Below are positions 1 through 21,099 of a stretch of DNA of 64,000 nucleotides, in pieces. The notes under the pieces were generated by a model. That model did not search any database. It was given only the letters and a program-made list of their open reading frames with translations, and was not told the origin of the DNA. Source of the stretch: Cristatella mucedo (Eukaryota > Bryozoa > Phylactolaemata > Cristatellidae). The translations under genes were made by a program, and so were the position numbers. How positions within the stretch are numbered: position 1 is the stretch's first letter; every line of letters begins with the position of its first letter. The DNA lies in NCBI GenBank assembly GCA_009760855.2, contig WPIO01000013.1, positions 3,897,501 to 3,961,500 of the forward strand. The letters are read 5' to 3'.

Positions 1-32
<32 letters not shown>

Positions 33-1500
33 AGAGTAAAGGAGAGAGAGAGACAAGGACGAGAGAAGAGAGAGACAGAGAGACAAGAGAGACAGAGAGA
101 GAGAGAGAGAGACAGAGAGAGGAGACCAACAGGAGAGGACTGAAGGAAGAGAATGAGGGAAGGGACCAGAGGAGAGAGACCCAGACCCGACCCCCCCCGA
201 CCTCAGGAGCAGGGGCATACCCCAGGATGCAGACCGAAGCGGAGCCTGGAGAGAAGAGAGAGACAGTTAGAACCCGAGCCAGAACGAGAGAGGAGACTCC
301 CGGAGAGAGACGGGGACACGAGTGAAGAGGGAACAGGAGAAGACGAGTACCTGAGAGAGACATCCGAGAGAGAGCCGAGACAGGGTGGCAGATGAACAAG
401 GAGGAAGAGACATGAGAGAGACAGGAGAGAGAGACCAGAGGAGGGAGAGACCAGAGGAGGGAGACGCGAGGAAGACCGAGAGCCCCCGGCCCGGAGAGAC
501 CAGAGAGTAAGAGCGAGAGACAGGGAGAGACGACGAGGGACAGAGCGACCCCGAGACAACGGATGAGGAGAGGACAGAGAAGAGCAGAGATGGACCCGAG
601 AAGACGAGAAAGGCTTAGAGAGGCAAGAGACAGGAGAAGATAGTACAGAGAGGGGGAGACGATACCATGGACGTCGGACCGAAAGAGCAACGCCAAAAAG
701 CGTCGGTCCGCCGAGCCGCCGAGGAGGACAGCAGCGAGACGGACAGCGAGAGAGGCAGAGACGGAGGAGAGACAGACGACAGAGACAGAGGAGCTGAGAG
801 GGAACCGGACAGAGAGAGACCCAGAGAGCGAGAGAGACGCACGACTACAGAGAAGGAGAGAGGGAGAGAGGAGATAGAAAAGAGGGAGAGAGAGGTAAGG
901 AGAGGAGAAGAGGAGATAGACAAGAGAAAGGGACAAGAGGTAGAGAGACAAAAGGGAGAGAGTAGCTACCGCAAGAGACAGAGACCAGAGAGAGGGAGAG
1001 AGAAGAGAGTGGGAATGACACAGGAGAGAGGAGACACGATAGAAACCCAGAGAGAGACCAGGAGAGAAGAAAGAGATCAGCGAGCGAGAGAGAACCGAAG
1101 AGACACGAGAGGAGAGACAGAGCCAGACCAGATGAGAGACAGAAGCCAGTGAGTCGAGAAGAAAGAGAGAGAAGAGGAGCGACAGTGAGCAGAGAGGAGA
1201 AGAGAGAAAGAGATGTGAGAGAGACAGAGAGACAGAGCAGAGAGAGACAGGGAGGAGGAGACAGAGAGAGAGACAGAGAGAGTTTTGCGGATCGATGCGG
1301 AGAGAGACAGAGAGCAGAGGAGAGAAGGAGAAGACAGCGAGAGACAGAGAAAAGAGAGACCAGAGAGAGAGAGACAGAGAGACAGAGACAGAGAGAGAGA
1401 CAGACAGAGACAGAGATAGAGAGAGACAGAGAGAGATATAGATATATATAGAGAAAAGAGAGAGAGAGGGAGAGAAACAGAGAGAGAGAGAGAGGACTGT
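1..1500. repeat. Purine-rich (GA)n-derived low-complexity tract
   Basis: About 1.5 kb of almost uninterrupted GAGA/GACA/GGAGA sequence on the + strand, far more degenerate than the clean (GA)n arrays elsewhere in the window. It reads as long Arg/Glu-rich frames on + and Ser/Leu-rich frames on -, an effect of composition and not evidence of a gene. The left edge is cut by the window. Confidence 0.9.
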
Positions 1501-1589
1501 AGAAATCAGCAGACAGAGCGACGCAGATCCAGAGACGGAGAAGCGGGAAGAGAGAAGAGAGAGAGGAGAGAGAGAGGAGACGAACATGA

Positions 1590-2509
1590 CTTCGCTATGA
1601 CGAACCTGTCAGATTTAATTAGCCGCTGCTGCGTCTGTAGTGCCGAGGAGCAGGATCTCAAGAGCCTTCTGCAGCGAGTTTGCAGCTCCCAAGCGCTTAG
1701 AGTGCGACGCGGAGCGAGAGCGAGTGGGCCCGCACACAGATCTTCGCGTGGTTTCTCTCCGGTCAACTGTCGGCAGCCGACGCGAGCGTCGTACGGGCGC
1801 TCACAGCCAGCCGAGCGTACGCTGATTGAATTCTGCCTGCTTGAGAACTCTCCTTCGTCGCTCCGGCGGCTGCACCACGACGCGAATAACGCCGAGTGGC
1901 GAGCAGACGGCGGTGGCAGAGGGTTTGGTGAACTCGCCGTTTAACTACAACTCGCTATGGTCAGGCGCGTGTCCGTGTCCGTCATCGTGAGCTTGATCGC
2001 GCGTCGACTCATCGTTGGCAGCAGAAATGTCGCGTTCCGCGGCCTTCTTAAACGATTAATAATAATAATAATCATAATGTACTTGATAAAGCGCCCTCAG
2101 AGAACTCAATCTCTTTCTAGGCACTTTACATTTGCTGCAAAGGGAAATGCAATTGAATGGTAAGTAAAATCATGCTTGGGTTGAAAAAAAACAAAAACAA
2201 GAAATGCGTTAGGGGGTGACATGGTTAGGGGTGACATGCACAGGGTCAGCATGCAAATGTGGTTAGTGGCAGCATGCACAGTGTCAGCACGCATAAGCAC
2301 GTGAAGGACGAATCACAGGGACCCACTAAATGCTGTCCTAAATAGGTGTGTTTTTAAGTTCCTTTTAAATGTGGTCAAGTCAGGGGATGTTCTGACGCAG
2401 GTCGGGAGGGAGTTCCAGGCTTTGGGAGCATACGAACTAAATGCATGGTATCCAAAGGATTTAAGGTTTGCACGAGGTATTTGTAGGCTTGTGGCACATG
2501 GGATGACAA

Positions 2510-2547
<38 letters not shown>

Positions 2548-3400
2548 CGTGGTAGACGTGGTATCCATATCTAAACAAGCCCTAATTTTAGCAATGTTAT
2601 GAAGCTGAAAATAGGCAGATTTGACTGTGGAGCTGATGTGGTCGTCTAACGAGAGGTCGCTTTGGAACATGACACCTAGATTTTGAGCTGATTCGACAGG
2701 AGATATGCTGGCAGAGCCAATTTTGAGAGACAGCCTTTCCAATCTCTGCTTAAACGATTGGAACAGCAAAGTCCGTCAAGTCAGGAAACGTCGCAAACTC
2801 GCGCGGCGAGAAGCAGGAAATTCTCGCGAGAGTCTGCGAGAGTCTTAGATGCCCGAGCCCGATGCGCGCATCGACGTCGAGGCGCGTCGAGGCGCGTACG
2901 TGGATGGATAGACGCGAAGCGTGTGACGAGTTCGGTCGCTTTTCGCACAACAATTTCTCTCTCACTTTTTGCTTAAATCAAACGCGAGCAGCGAGCTTTT
3001 AACGCGAAAGAATACGCTCGCGCTCGCTCTCCGTCACAGCCATTACCGTACGCCGACAGGCGTAACCGTGAACAAAAAAGTAGAGGCGATCTAACGAAGG
3101 AGCGAAGAAAGAGACAAATGGAAGAACGAGGCACGAAGAAAAATACAAATGGAAGCGTCTTATTAGGCGCTAAGGTAAACTTAGGTTACACTGATGACAA
3201 CAACAAAAACAATGGCAACGACGGTAATATTAAAATAACTACAATATGATTAATTATTATAGTAATGCTAATAAATATAATAATAACAAGCTAAACTTTG
3301 CAGAACGCTATCAGGGAACAGAGTCTCCTACCGCGAGATTGAAAATGCTGGAAAGGACGCTACGAGGCTACTAGCTTAGCGACGGCACGAACAGTTTCAG
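1590..3400. repeat. Paralogous CpG-rich block R1, copy A (split by a LINE)
   Basis: The stretch 1700-2046 aligns by eye with 22700-23040 and 39330-39650: the same run of cgctcacag-gagccgagcgtacgctga, then ttgagaa, gagcagacg, caactcgct and gtccgtgtcc landmarks in order. The match resumes after a LINE insertion at about 2760-3150. No frame stays open in all three copies, so I treat it as noncoding flank of the tandem PDI unit, lying downstream of the PDI 3' end. A buried regulatory element or a dead gene remains possible. Confidence 0.6.
2058..2748 (-). mobile_element. 5'-truncated CR1/L2-like LINE with 11-bp target-site duplication
   Basis: Read on the minus strand this is a LINE family 1 3' end. 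It begins in the C-terminal ORF2 tail (residues like SARNLGVMFQSDLSLDDHISS are interrupted by a 31-nt poly(A), seen as poly(T) at 2513-2543), then gives the 3'UTR and an (ATT)n end at 2058-2075. The 11-bp direct repeat CTTAAACGATT flanks it at 2047-2057 and 2749-2759. This is a textbook target-primed insertion, and it interrupts block R1, which is continuous at the corresponding place in copies B and C. Confidence 0.9.
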
Positions 3401-4380
3401 CTCGCGGAGGCGTACACGGGAAATTCAGGCGCAGACGGAGGGAGTGCCACGAGGAATATGTGGGGTTGCAGCTTTCATTTTAAGTTTCTTTAAGTAGGTG
3501 GACATAGTGATATCAGTTGTTAGTGAGACTCTCGCTCTTGGAACATATGAAAGAAGGCGCGGTGTTCTAATAAACATCGCTCGGGGTTGATTAGAGGCAA
3601 CTCTAACTCGAGGGCTTCGAGTAAGAGTTGAGTGAGCGCTCCGATGGCCGAATAAACGCGCTTCAATAGTCATATAATAGGAGCCAGATAGTGGAAGAAG
3701 TGAGTGGCAGAGAAACCTCGCTAGTTGTCTGCTAGCTGCTTTTGCGCGATGCCGCAGCAGTGAGCGATCGGCGAGAAGTGATCTCTCGCGCGCGCGCGAG
3801 GCAGCTGCGGCGCTCCAGGCAGACAAGCCTAGGCGCTTGCACTTTTCCATCGATCGCGCGTCTCTCTCTCTCTTTTTCAGCTGCTGCGATTATTTTGTCT
3901 GTTCGAACGATCCGGGTTAAAAATAATTAAAACTGACTCGCTCACACAGGCCTCGTCAGATCATTTTTTTCTTTTTATAGCGATGGGTCTGAGCCTTCCA
4001 AAAGGCCCAAAATCTAAGGCCTCGAGGGTCTCGCAATGCAAGGCCCCTGGCCTCTGAGTGCCTGGAAATCGCAGCTGAGCTTCGCTAGCGGCCGCTGCGC
4101 CTGTGCACTTGGCGCAGCGACAATGTCCTGTCACATTCTCTTCTCTCACGAAAGGAAAAGTGCGAAAGAAAAAAGTGCGAAAGGAAAAGTCAGGTTTCAC
4201 GACCTCGGCCGCTATGTCTACCTCCACCAACATCCGCTTCACCTTCAATGCCGCCGTCGAACCTTCGCTCAAGCTCGCGTCGGCTACGGTGCAGGATGCG
4301 GCGCCACGAGAGACTCGCGTTGCGAAGGAATAGAGAAATCTAACGACGGCCAATTGGTTTAAGTGTGTTTCTCTACTTGC
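3150..4380. other. Interval downstream of PDI copy A; no gene recognised
   Basis: This should contain the last PDI-A exon (ER-retention tetrapeptide plus stop) and the 3'UTR, because the last readable exon ends at 4381 with a GC donor. I searched the minus strand for KDEL/HDEL-like codons followed by a stop and found none. A short + frame (4214-4333) and a minus frame (3961-4353) are open but match nothing I know. Confidence 0.5.
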
Positions 4381-12604
<8,224 letters not shown>

Positions 12605-12770
12605 CGTCGTCGCTCTGCCTCCCGTTCGAAACGTCGCAGGAACGAAGGTGCGGCAATCAAGTCCGCTCCCCAGCAGCAGGCCCTGCTCTCACTCACAGAC
12701 GCACAAGTGAAGGGTGACGCTATAAATACAACCGGGTAACCCCTATTTTCCATGCATTGGATCGCGCTGT
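12605..12770 (-). promoter_or_regulatory. PDI-A promoter: TATA-like element and decayed ERSE-II-like motif
   Basis: Upstream of the start codon, on the minus strand, is TATTTATAG (12719-12727) about 117 bp from the ATG. About 35 bp further upstream the + strand reads ATTGG-A-TCGCG (12756-12766). This aligns with the perfect ATTGGNCCACG motif of copy C but has two mismatches. Positions relative to TATA and ATG are conserved among the three copies, which supports the promoter call. Confidence 0.55.
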
Positions 12771-12839
12771 GTCACGCCCTGCGTCGCTCACTGAGTCACA
12801 CTGTGGGTCACGCTCTCGCATGCAGGCCCTTGCCGTGAG

Positions 12840-13660
12840 ACGACCTCCTCGAAGGCTGATAGACGCGGTGCGAAATATGTGCTTAGCGCTTAGAACTTCA
12901 GCCGATCGAACTCCGCACGTAGAAGAACGAAGAAGAGACGAAGCGATAGCGGCTGTGGCCGACCGCCGACGACGAACTGCTCGACCGCATCCAGTTGGGA
13001 AACCGGCGAGAAGTTGCCAGGCTACGGCATAGCCAGAGCCCGAGCCCGATGCCCAGCTATGCCGGGTTAGGCAGGGCGATTTCGAAGGCCTAGTCGGAAT
13101 CCCGCATAAGCACTTCGTACGTGTTCGAACCCTACTGGTCGGGTGACATAGCCGCTCGCAGCAAGAGGCGCTGGAAGGGGCAATGAGACTTGTTCTTCAC
13201 TTGTTCCGTAATTCAGCCGTCGGCCGTTCAGCCGGTCGATTCTCGCCGCCGCCGGTCGACACTAGATACTTGCGACACGCCTTCGAGCTCAGCTCCCTCC
13301 GTCGTCATGAAGATCAACCAGCCTTAGGGGGCCACGACCGCCTGTCCGAGGACCAGCACTCTCTGTAGTCGTAGCCACCGAAGAGAAATCTTTTGCACAC
13401 TAAACCTTCGCCATCTACAGGGTTTTCGGCGCCGTATGCCTGCCTGAACTTGATTGTTCGTGAAATTTTTGCAATGGGTCGAAGGACAGTGAAATTGTAG
13501 GACACAACAAAGGAACCCAGCCGGTTGGCGAGACTCTCTGAGATTTTCACTTGACGTAACACTAGTTTCGTGGCTGCTGAAGGCATGCTGGGCCACCGAT
13601 GCTGCTATCCAGTGGCTAGGTTGGCGAGGAGGCTGTGAACGCACCAACGGATTTGCTGAC
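12840..13660. repeat. Conserved PDI-upstream block D, copy A
   Basis: Matches 31540-32340 throughout (CGCACGTAGAAGAACGAAGA, GGGCGATTTCGAAGGCCTAG, ATGAAGATCAACCAGCCTTA and more). A minus-strand frame (13314-13586, ATKLVLRQVKISESLANRLG) is partly shared with copy B, but the frames separate through indels at about 13450. That argues against a functional exon. I do not recognise the peptide. Confidence 0.65.
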
Positions 13661-13809
13661 CAGCAACTGTTCCCTGAAAAAGCAGCGGCTGAAAATTATA
13701 CTTTGGCAGTAAGGGCACAGACTCTGAGCAGCCAATGCATAGTTGCTTGTACTTGCGTGTCTACGACAAGAACATGCGTAGAACAGATTAAATGTGACGG
13801 AACTTTGAC

Positions 13810-14269
13810 ATGGGTAGCAAAAACTTGGTGCATTATTTTGGCTTGTTGTTGAGGTTAATTCAGGAGGCGCCTAGCCTCTTCAAAAACAAACGTGCGTACG
13901 AAGCCACAAATCACTTTATGAAGGAATCGACTTGCCGCGAGACAAGGCGTTTGCCGATTATGTATTTATTTGCAACAGCCGTACACCGTCGTGCGGCTGA
14001 ACGACCACCCAATGCGGCCCTATGTCCTGGTCCGATTGGGAAGAGTGATCGTATGGCTGAGGCAGGAAGAAGTTAGAGCCACGCTAGCCCGTTATGGTCG
14101 ATGTTTCCACCGTTTCGGCTCATTTTTAGACGGTCCTGCAATATTCCTATTGCTGTCACTACTTGTTGTCTTTATCTACAAATTTCGGACGTTCGAACGA
14201 GCGGTGGGGCGTAAAGGTTTTCTAATAAGTTTCACCCCTGGGTATAATGGAAAGTGGGCTTTGATTTAA
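13810..14269 (+). other. Duplicated ORF pair of unknown nature, copy A
   Basis: Two overlapping + frames: 13810-14076 (88 codons, ATG start, MGSKNLVHYFGLLLRLIQEA) and 13970-14269 (TTG start), which contains a hydrophobic stretch FLLLSLLVVFIYKF that could be a membrane segment. Both recur at 32486-32951 with very few changes, and the one length difference is a multiple of three. This may be a small gene or an old transposon piece. Recent duplication alone could also explain the identity. No family recognised. Confidence 0.3.
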
Positions 14270-14289
14270 ACATACACGTATAAATATAC

Positions 14290-15215
<926 letters not shown>

Positions 15216-15584
15216 TTCATATATTTATTTATACGCATATATATATATATATATATTGTTACAAACAAGATACACAACGCTTCCACGTCCGGAAAGATCT
15301 AGCTCAAAGGCTATGAGCAGATCTCCTGCTTGAATCAAAGCCTAGAGCCCAAATGACTGGTTGTTATGTGAGTCAGGCCCTTATGTCGTCTAATCACATA
15401 AAGGGTACCTATTAGTTAAAATTCCAGGAAACGCTAAAAATAAAGATCTCGGCAGTCATAATCTAGCTGATCTTCTATGCCTCCTTTTCAATACATAATT
15501 CGGGCTTAAGGAAATGGCTGGCAAAAAAGCTGCTGCAATAAAATTTGGAAGCAGCATTGTGCACCAGTTCATGTTATGAATTGC

Positions 15585-16150
15585 CACCCTAGTTTAGCCC
15601 AGAGGTCAGGGTGCTCGCCTTAGACGACCGAGGTCGTGGATTCGAGCCCTGCAGCTTACGAAAAGCGCTGAGATGGAGATCGAGATCTCTTCGAGCGCTT
15701 TACATATGAATTATATTTTTATATAGCAAGTAGAAGCTCAAAGTATCGCATGCACCTGGGCGGTCATGGTAGTCAACGCAACTAAGGCGCTACCCGAGTC
15801 GCCGGCCAGGAGGAGGTAACTCTCAACGGGGTTAGGGGGCGATTGGTGGAGGTAACGCTCTGTTTGGGAGCAGAGGCTGTGGCCGCGGGGATTCTGACAT
15901 CTGCCCAGGCTCTGCTCAAGCTGTGCATATCGGGCCATGCTTGGCTTAGCCAGGCTATCTTGTCCGGTCATCCGAGGAGCCTTTAAATTATGGGACAGAC
16001 TTCTGGGATCTCTGCCACTGGGTCCACTTTTTTCACGATGCTCTCCCTCCATGCCGTAGTAATCGTTGCACAACACAGTCAACGGCCTTCAATTTTTGCA
16101 AATGACGCACAGCTATACCGGAGCTGTGATCCTACCTTGAACCCCAGCAT
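15585..16150 (+). mobile_element. tRNA-headed composite SINE, copy 1
   Basis: Begins with a tRNA-like head (AGTTTAGCCCAGAGGTCAGG as A box; GTGGATTCGAGCCC as B box), continues with the GAGCGCTTTACATATGAA tail, then a longer body (GAAGCTCAAAG.AT.GCA, GCACCTGGGCGGT, GGAGGTAACTC) and ends near GACGCACAGCTATACC.GAGCTG. The same order of landmarks occurs at 33335-34180, so this is a distinct longer family. Confidence 0.65.
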
Positions 16151-16258
16151 TTCACTGTTTCGATATCGAGCTCTCTCAAATTCCGTGCTGGACGTATTGC
16201 TGACATTTGCACCGAGTTTGAAGAAAACTATCTCGAATTGAATTCCGGTTAAACAAAC

Positions 16259-17500
16259 TTGCTAGATACGAGCAAACCAGTGTACTCAAGAATGGAAAAC
16301 TTGCCCCTCAAAAAAACTGGCTCGGCCAGCTTGTCTTCTGCAGATTATATGTGCAATCCGAGTGTACTGTTCCGAAGCAATCTTTCACTAGTCGACCGCA
16401 CTCGCTCTGCAACAAAATCTGGCTACTTTCAGCAACGTAACACCGCCAAATTCAGGCATGCTTACACATACATACCGAAGCCAAGCTGGACCTCGCATTT
16501 GTCACATTACGATTAGGCATCGGTAGCTCATGACTATACGGTCTTCCTGCCTGCGCATAAGACACTTACAGTGGGTGCAAAGAGTAAAGCAAGCCTTACA
16601 TGTCGTGAACGTTGCAATAGCAACATTACTAAACTTCTCACCGACCAGCACTGGCTCTCCATCAAGCAGCAAATCGAATACACAATTTTGTCAATCACCT
16701 GCAGGTCCCTTCATTTTGTTAGTCTGGCAGCCTACATATTGGAAGTACTCTCCACTCTGACTCCCCCTCAAACCAAAGAGCTCTTTTGACTCAAGCCAGT
16801 TGGCTGTGCCTCTGACAACCTCAAATTCTTTGGAGACCATGCCTTCACTTTGAATCCTCTCAAAGCCAACAAATCACTCCCGAATGATTTCCCGGCATTC
16901 CATATCACACAAGTTCTGGCCGACCAGCACTGGCTGCCAAACAAGCACAGAATCGACTTTGACAAGCACAGAATCGGTTCTGCCACTCACTTTTAGGTCC
17001 CTGCATTCTCTGGCTCCAGCCTACCCAACAGAAATGCTCACCCAACAGGCTGTGCATCGTAACAAAAAAACGTTTCTTACTCAAATAGTAAAACAATACC
17101 TCAAACCAACCTTAAATCCTTTGAAGACCACGCCTTTAGTTCGTATTATCACAAAGCCTGGAACTCACTCCCGAAAGACGTCATGACATCCTCTGACTTG
17201 ATGACATTTAAAAGGAACTAAAAACGCAGCTATTTCTCGCAGCATTTAATGGGCCCGTGTGATTTCTTCTTTGAGTGCTAATGCGTGCTGGTAGGGTGCA
17301 TGTTAACTCGAACCATATTTATATGTACCTCTAACCCTATTATGCTTGTTACCTGTTCTCACGGCATTCACTCGGTCCGTGTGAATCGGCATCTGTGTGC
17401 GTGTGCGTGCTGATACTGTGCATTTAATCACCAAGCTGTTGACACGCTGCCTCTTCAGAATATGGCAAGTGGCCAGAAAGAGGATTAAGTTCTCTTAGGT
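16259..17500 (+). mobile_element. Degenerate LINE family 1 fragments
   Basis: + strand with stop-interrupted matches to the LINE tail: SLVDRTRSATKSGYFQQRN, then TVGAKSKASLTCRERCN, LTDQHWLSIKQQIEYTILS, a second partial copy (LADQHWLPNKHRID, LKSFEDHAFSSYYHKAWNS) and a decayed 3'UTR. Older than the other copies. Confidence 0.75.
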
Positions 17501-18300
17501 TACTAAACAGATGTGTTCTTTTACTTTTTAAATAATATCATGCGGCGAAGGTTATTTAATCGTGCTGCTAAGGAACTCCATGGAGCGGAGGCAGTCACAG
17601 TAGCAACTCTAAAAAAAGAACCGCACGCGAGCGAGAGCCAATGAAAGACTCACCTCGCCGCAACGCCGCATAGATCAGCTGATACGGAGTTTCGAAGTTA
17701 ACGTCTATCGGCGGCGGTTGACAGCGGCGGAGCGCTGAAATACGCTGCGCTGATCGTCTTCCGAGTACGACACGAGCGTCCCCGCTCGCTGACAGCTAGC
17801 GAGTCGAGTCGGAATGCTAGCGGCCACCGCAGCGGCAGCCGCCACAGTGATGCGGCGCTCGATGGTGAGGCACACGAAGCAAAGAGCGCCGCTAGTATGC
17901 ATCCGGCGAGGCGACCAGTCCCGCGGGAGCAGACGCTTCTCGATAGCTGCGGCCGGAGCCGAGAGCCCAGTGGCGCTGCAATAAAGGCGGTGTTACAAAG
18001 AACTCGGGAGCTCTGCGGCCGCGATCGGTAGGAAAGCTGGAAGCGAGTGCGAGGACGACTTCGGCACGCGCAAGCAACTGAGCGCCTCGACGCCAGCTCG
18101 GGCTCGACGCCGATTATGGCGCCGAGCCCGCGAACTCCGGAAGCTCACCGGAAGCAAGAGTCGCCTGAAGGTCGCCGGGAGCGAGCTGCAGGCAGCCCAG
18201 ACTGGGTCGCCCTTCGAGCGAGTCGCGTCCTCCAAGCTCCTTCTTCGCTGGTTTAAGACTCGTCGATTCGTTCACCAAATGCATTCGGAGCGACTTGATT
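17350..18300. repeat. Segmental duplication block F, copy A
   Basis: Almost identical to 36090-37060 (offset about 18.7 kb), from CACGGCATTCACTCGGTCCG to CATTCGGAGCGACTTGATTT. Differences are a few substitutions and small indels, for example GCAGCGGCAGCCGCC versus an expanded GCG/GCA run in copy B. Open frames in both strands are GC-composition frames and I recognise none. Confidence 0.85.
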
Positions 18301-18519
18301 TATAAACCGACACGCTCCAAAGTGGCCAAGTTGCTGCTACAGTGCTAATTTCTCGCGTCACGCGGTGAAACATCGCATCCTGCTTGTGTCCTTGGCGGCC
18401 AGTAAACATCGAGCGGCATTTTCTTGGGTCTGGCGCAGGGTCCTGTTACTCGGACGGTCTTACTAGCCCAGTTGGGGTTCTGCACTGGGAAAATCACTGA
18501 CATGACAACGCTTGCAGGT

Positions 18520-19017
18520 AATGACGCCTTCTCTCCTGCTGCTGCCTTTCTGTGAATACTTCGTCAGAAGCTTAAAGTGCACCTCTTTATTACAGCATTT
18601 GGTGTGTCTTTCGCGTGATTCGTCTTTCGTGTGCATGCAACTGCTTACACCGTGCCTGCTAACAATCGTTTGGTAATTTTTTCTATACAGCATCTGTAAA
18701 GAACCTAGAAAGCGACTCAGTTCTCTGAGGGCGCCAGACAAATGTGTCATTATTAACAACATTATTACTATTACTTCCTCTGATTCGTTCTTGATGTGCT
18801 TATGCGTGCTGACACCGTGCATGCTGCCACTAACCACATTTGCATGCTGACCCTGTGCATGTCACCCCCTAACCATGTTATTCATTTTGTTTGTTTATCA
18901 AGCATGATTTTACTTACCATTCAATTGCATTTCCCTTTGCAGCAAATGTAAAGCGCCTAGAAAGAGATTGAGTTCTCTGAGGGAGCTTTATCAAGTGCAT
19001 TATCATTATTATTATTA
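18520..19017 (+). mobile_element. Two consecutive LINE 3' tails
   Basis: 18530-18760 is a diverged tail (ACCTCTTTATTACAGCATTTG, AACCTAGAAAGCGACTCAGTT). 18778-19017 is a better-preserved one (ATTCGTTCTTGATGTGCTTA, AAATGTAAAGCGCCTAGAAA, ending in (ATT)n). Both are noncoding 3' ends only. Confidence 0.8.
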
Positions 19018-19042
19018 TTCCTCGAGCGTCATTCCGACTCAG

Positions 19043-19270
19043 CTACCGAGCTTCTTCCTGCATCTGCGTAACACGAGGCGAAGTCTGCTGCTGACCGCCG
19101 TTTTCGTAGCGCGAAGCGGCGCCGAAGGCTTCGGCACTCGGTAGGAAGTTCTTAAACGCAGCACCCGCCGCTCTGTAGTCGTGGCCTCGCGGAGTTACAG
19201 ACGTAGATACTTGACTAGCGGGCTCTTTAATTCTCATGTTGTTGACAATCCTGCTGTATAGATGGGACAC
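19043..19270 (-). CDS. Possible 3' terminal exon of unknown protein
   Basis: The minus strand is open for 75 codons after an acceptor-like CCATCTATACAG at about 19250. It codes for a hydrophilic segment (TPRGHDYRAAGAAFKNFLPS; RYENGGQQQTSPRVTQMQEE) that ends at a stop. Codon use looks more gene-like than the neighbourhood. No family recognised and no upstream exon identified, so a chance frame is quite possible. Confidence 0.2.
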   Translation of the reverse strand: MSHLYSRIVNNMRIKEPASQVSTSVTPRGHDYRAAGAAFKNFLPSAEAFGAASRYENGGQQQTSPRVTQMQEEAR

Positions 19271-19885
19271 ACTTGCAAGCGTAAAAGATGACCTGTAAGT
19301 CGAGTCGATAGCCGTTAAACATCACGGATGCACTGAGTATTTTGCACAGGGCTAACCGTATTCTTACCACTAACGAAGTGCTGCGATAACAACTGCTTAC
19401 GTCACACGGCAGCAGAGAGTGCCGAGCAGTGAGTGCCTCGTCGATGCTTGGATAGTGACGAGGTAATGCCCAACAACCCGGATTTGCGCCTGCCATTAAG
19501 CCTTCTAACCAAAATCCACGTGCTAGAATACTAGTGATGCACTCGCAGTCATTAGCCCCGACCCCAACAAAAGACCTTAGTTTGAGACCTTAGTTCTTTG
19601 TTCGTTGACATCGTAAAGCTTGCTCAATGTAGTCGAATCAATGGATCTGATTGGTCTGATTAGCAGGCCGCTTCGAATGCTGCGATACCGCTCTGCTACA
19701 AGCCAGTGGCAGCCATTACGCTGCTGCTCAATTAGCTGTTGCCGGGTGCTTCCAAACCACGCACCGACGCCGTCTGACATTGCGGCCTGACACTACTATC
19801 ATCTCCGAGACTCTCTAAGCTATTTAAGTTGCCCCACTCAACGCGATGCAAAAATAAACTTACAGGGGCAACAGCTTGCTTAAAA

Positions 19886-20350
19886 TCAGCCTCTGGAATG
19901 TGACTTGACAGAAGATGCCCTACGGATGCTTTGTGGAAGTGTCATCGCCGTCACGTGGTTCCGCCACCAGCCGACGTTCCGTCCGCCCAACGGGCGCGCT
20001 CGTTGCCTGCCCTCCTTGCCGCGAAATTCACTTTTTGCCTGTGCGTCGACTTGTACGCACGCTGTCCACTCTCTTCTCTCTCCTAACACCACGTGCTCTG
20101 GAGCAGCGCGCACGACGGCCGCTAGATCACAGAATACAGCCGTCGTCGACAACGCCACGACTCGCTTGTGGAGGCTTCGCTCTTCGTCGTTCTTCTTCTT
20201 CGCCGCCATCGCGCGCCCGCGAGCCCCTGCAGCCAGCGAGCCACACAACCCGTACAAATCGCCGCAGCAATTCAACCCCGAAAAAAGTGAAGTCGCTTTT
20301 TATTCGCACTTCCATCCAGAGATGTATCCCTCCGCGACGACCGTTTTACC
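19886..20350 (-). other. Candidate promoter and first exon, minus strand
   Basis: A minus-strand AATAAAAAG TATA-like box near 20295-20303 precedes a start in strong context at about 20209 (GCGCGATGGCGGCGAAG). The frame runs MAAKKKNDEERSLHKRVVAL and is then GC-rich without a clear donor. The ATGGCGGC around the start resembles a YY1 site, as in many housekeeping genes. Product unknown; weak call. Confidence 0.2.
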
Positions 20351-20856
20351 CGTTCCCTGGGCTGCGTTTGTAGACGCTTGGCACTATCTTTATCCCCTCT
20401 AGGAAGCGATTCAGAACCGATCCCAAGGGGTCGTGTCCTAGCTTGAACGAAGGTAAAAAGAAAAGGAAAGCTGTTCTCGCTGGAGGAAATTCCCAGTCGC
20501 GAGATGGCACAGGCCGAGCACTGCGTGAGTACAGCAGCCAGCGAGCGTAGGCAACGCGAGCCTGAGCGTTGGAACTCTTGTTTCCTGCCGACGAGCCGCC
20601 GCGTGCTTAGAAAGAAGTGGCCACTTAGAGAAAGGCTCGCAGGACGGCATTTCGCCGCTCGTCGCTGCGTGACGCCGCTCGTCGTGGACGTGGCCACTAG
20701 CAGATGATTCGCATGGGCTATATTATTCCGTATATATACGTGCTGCACATAGCGTGCAAACCTAATAGTAACCCAGGTCCGTAGATAGGTGCTTAGATAC
20801 TTGCATATATTCGTACGCACACTGCAAGCTAATCAGTATACCTGTATGTATGCACT

Positions 20857-20979
<123 letters not shown>

Positions 20980-21099
20980 GCATACAGGTATACCTGTATG
21001 TATACATACACACATATGTATATATAAGTTTTCTGTATACCTGTATGTCAAAACGTCTTCATGCTAAATCTATCAGATGTTGATAGTGCTGGAGATTAT

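Noticed and set aside
667-1451. 161- and 100-codon Arg/Glu-rich frames at the left end
   Set aside because: Purine-rich repeat with few stop codons. No splice sites, start context or domain.
4214-4333. + frame MSTSTNIRFTFNAAVEPSLK as a small gene or first exon
   Set aside because: 39 codons, no counterpart in units B or C, no donor before its stop, and no recognisable family.
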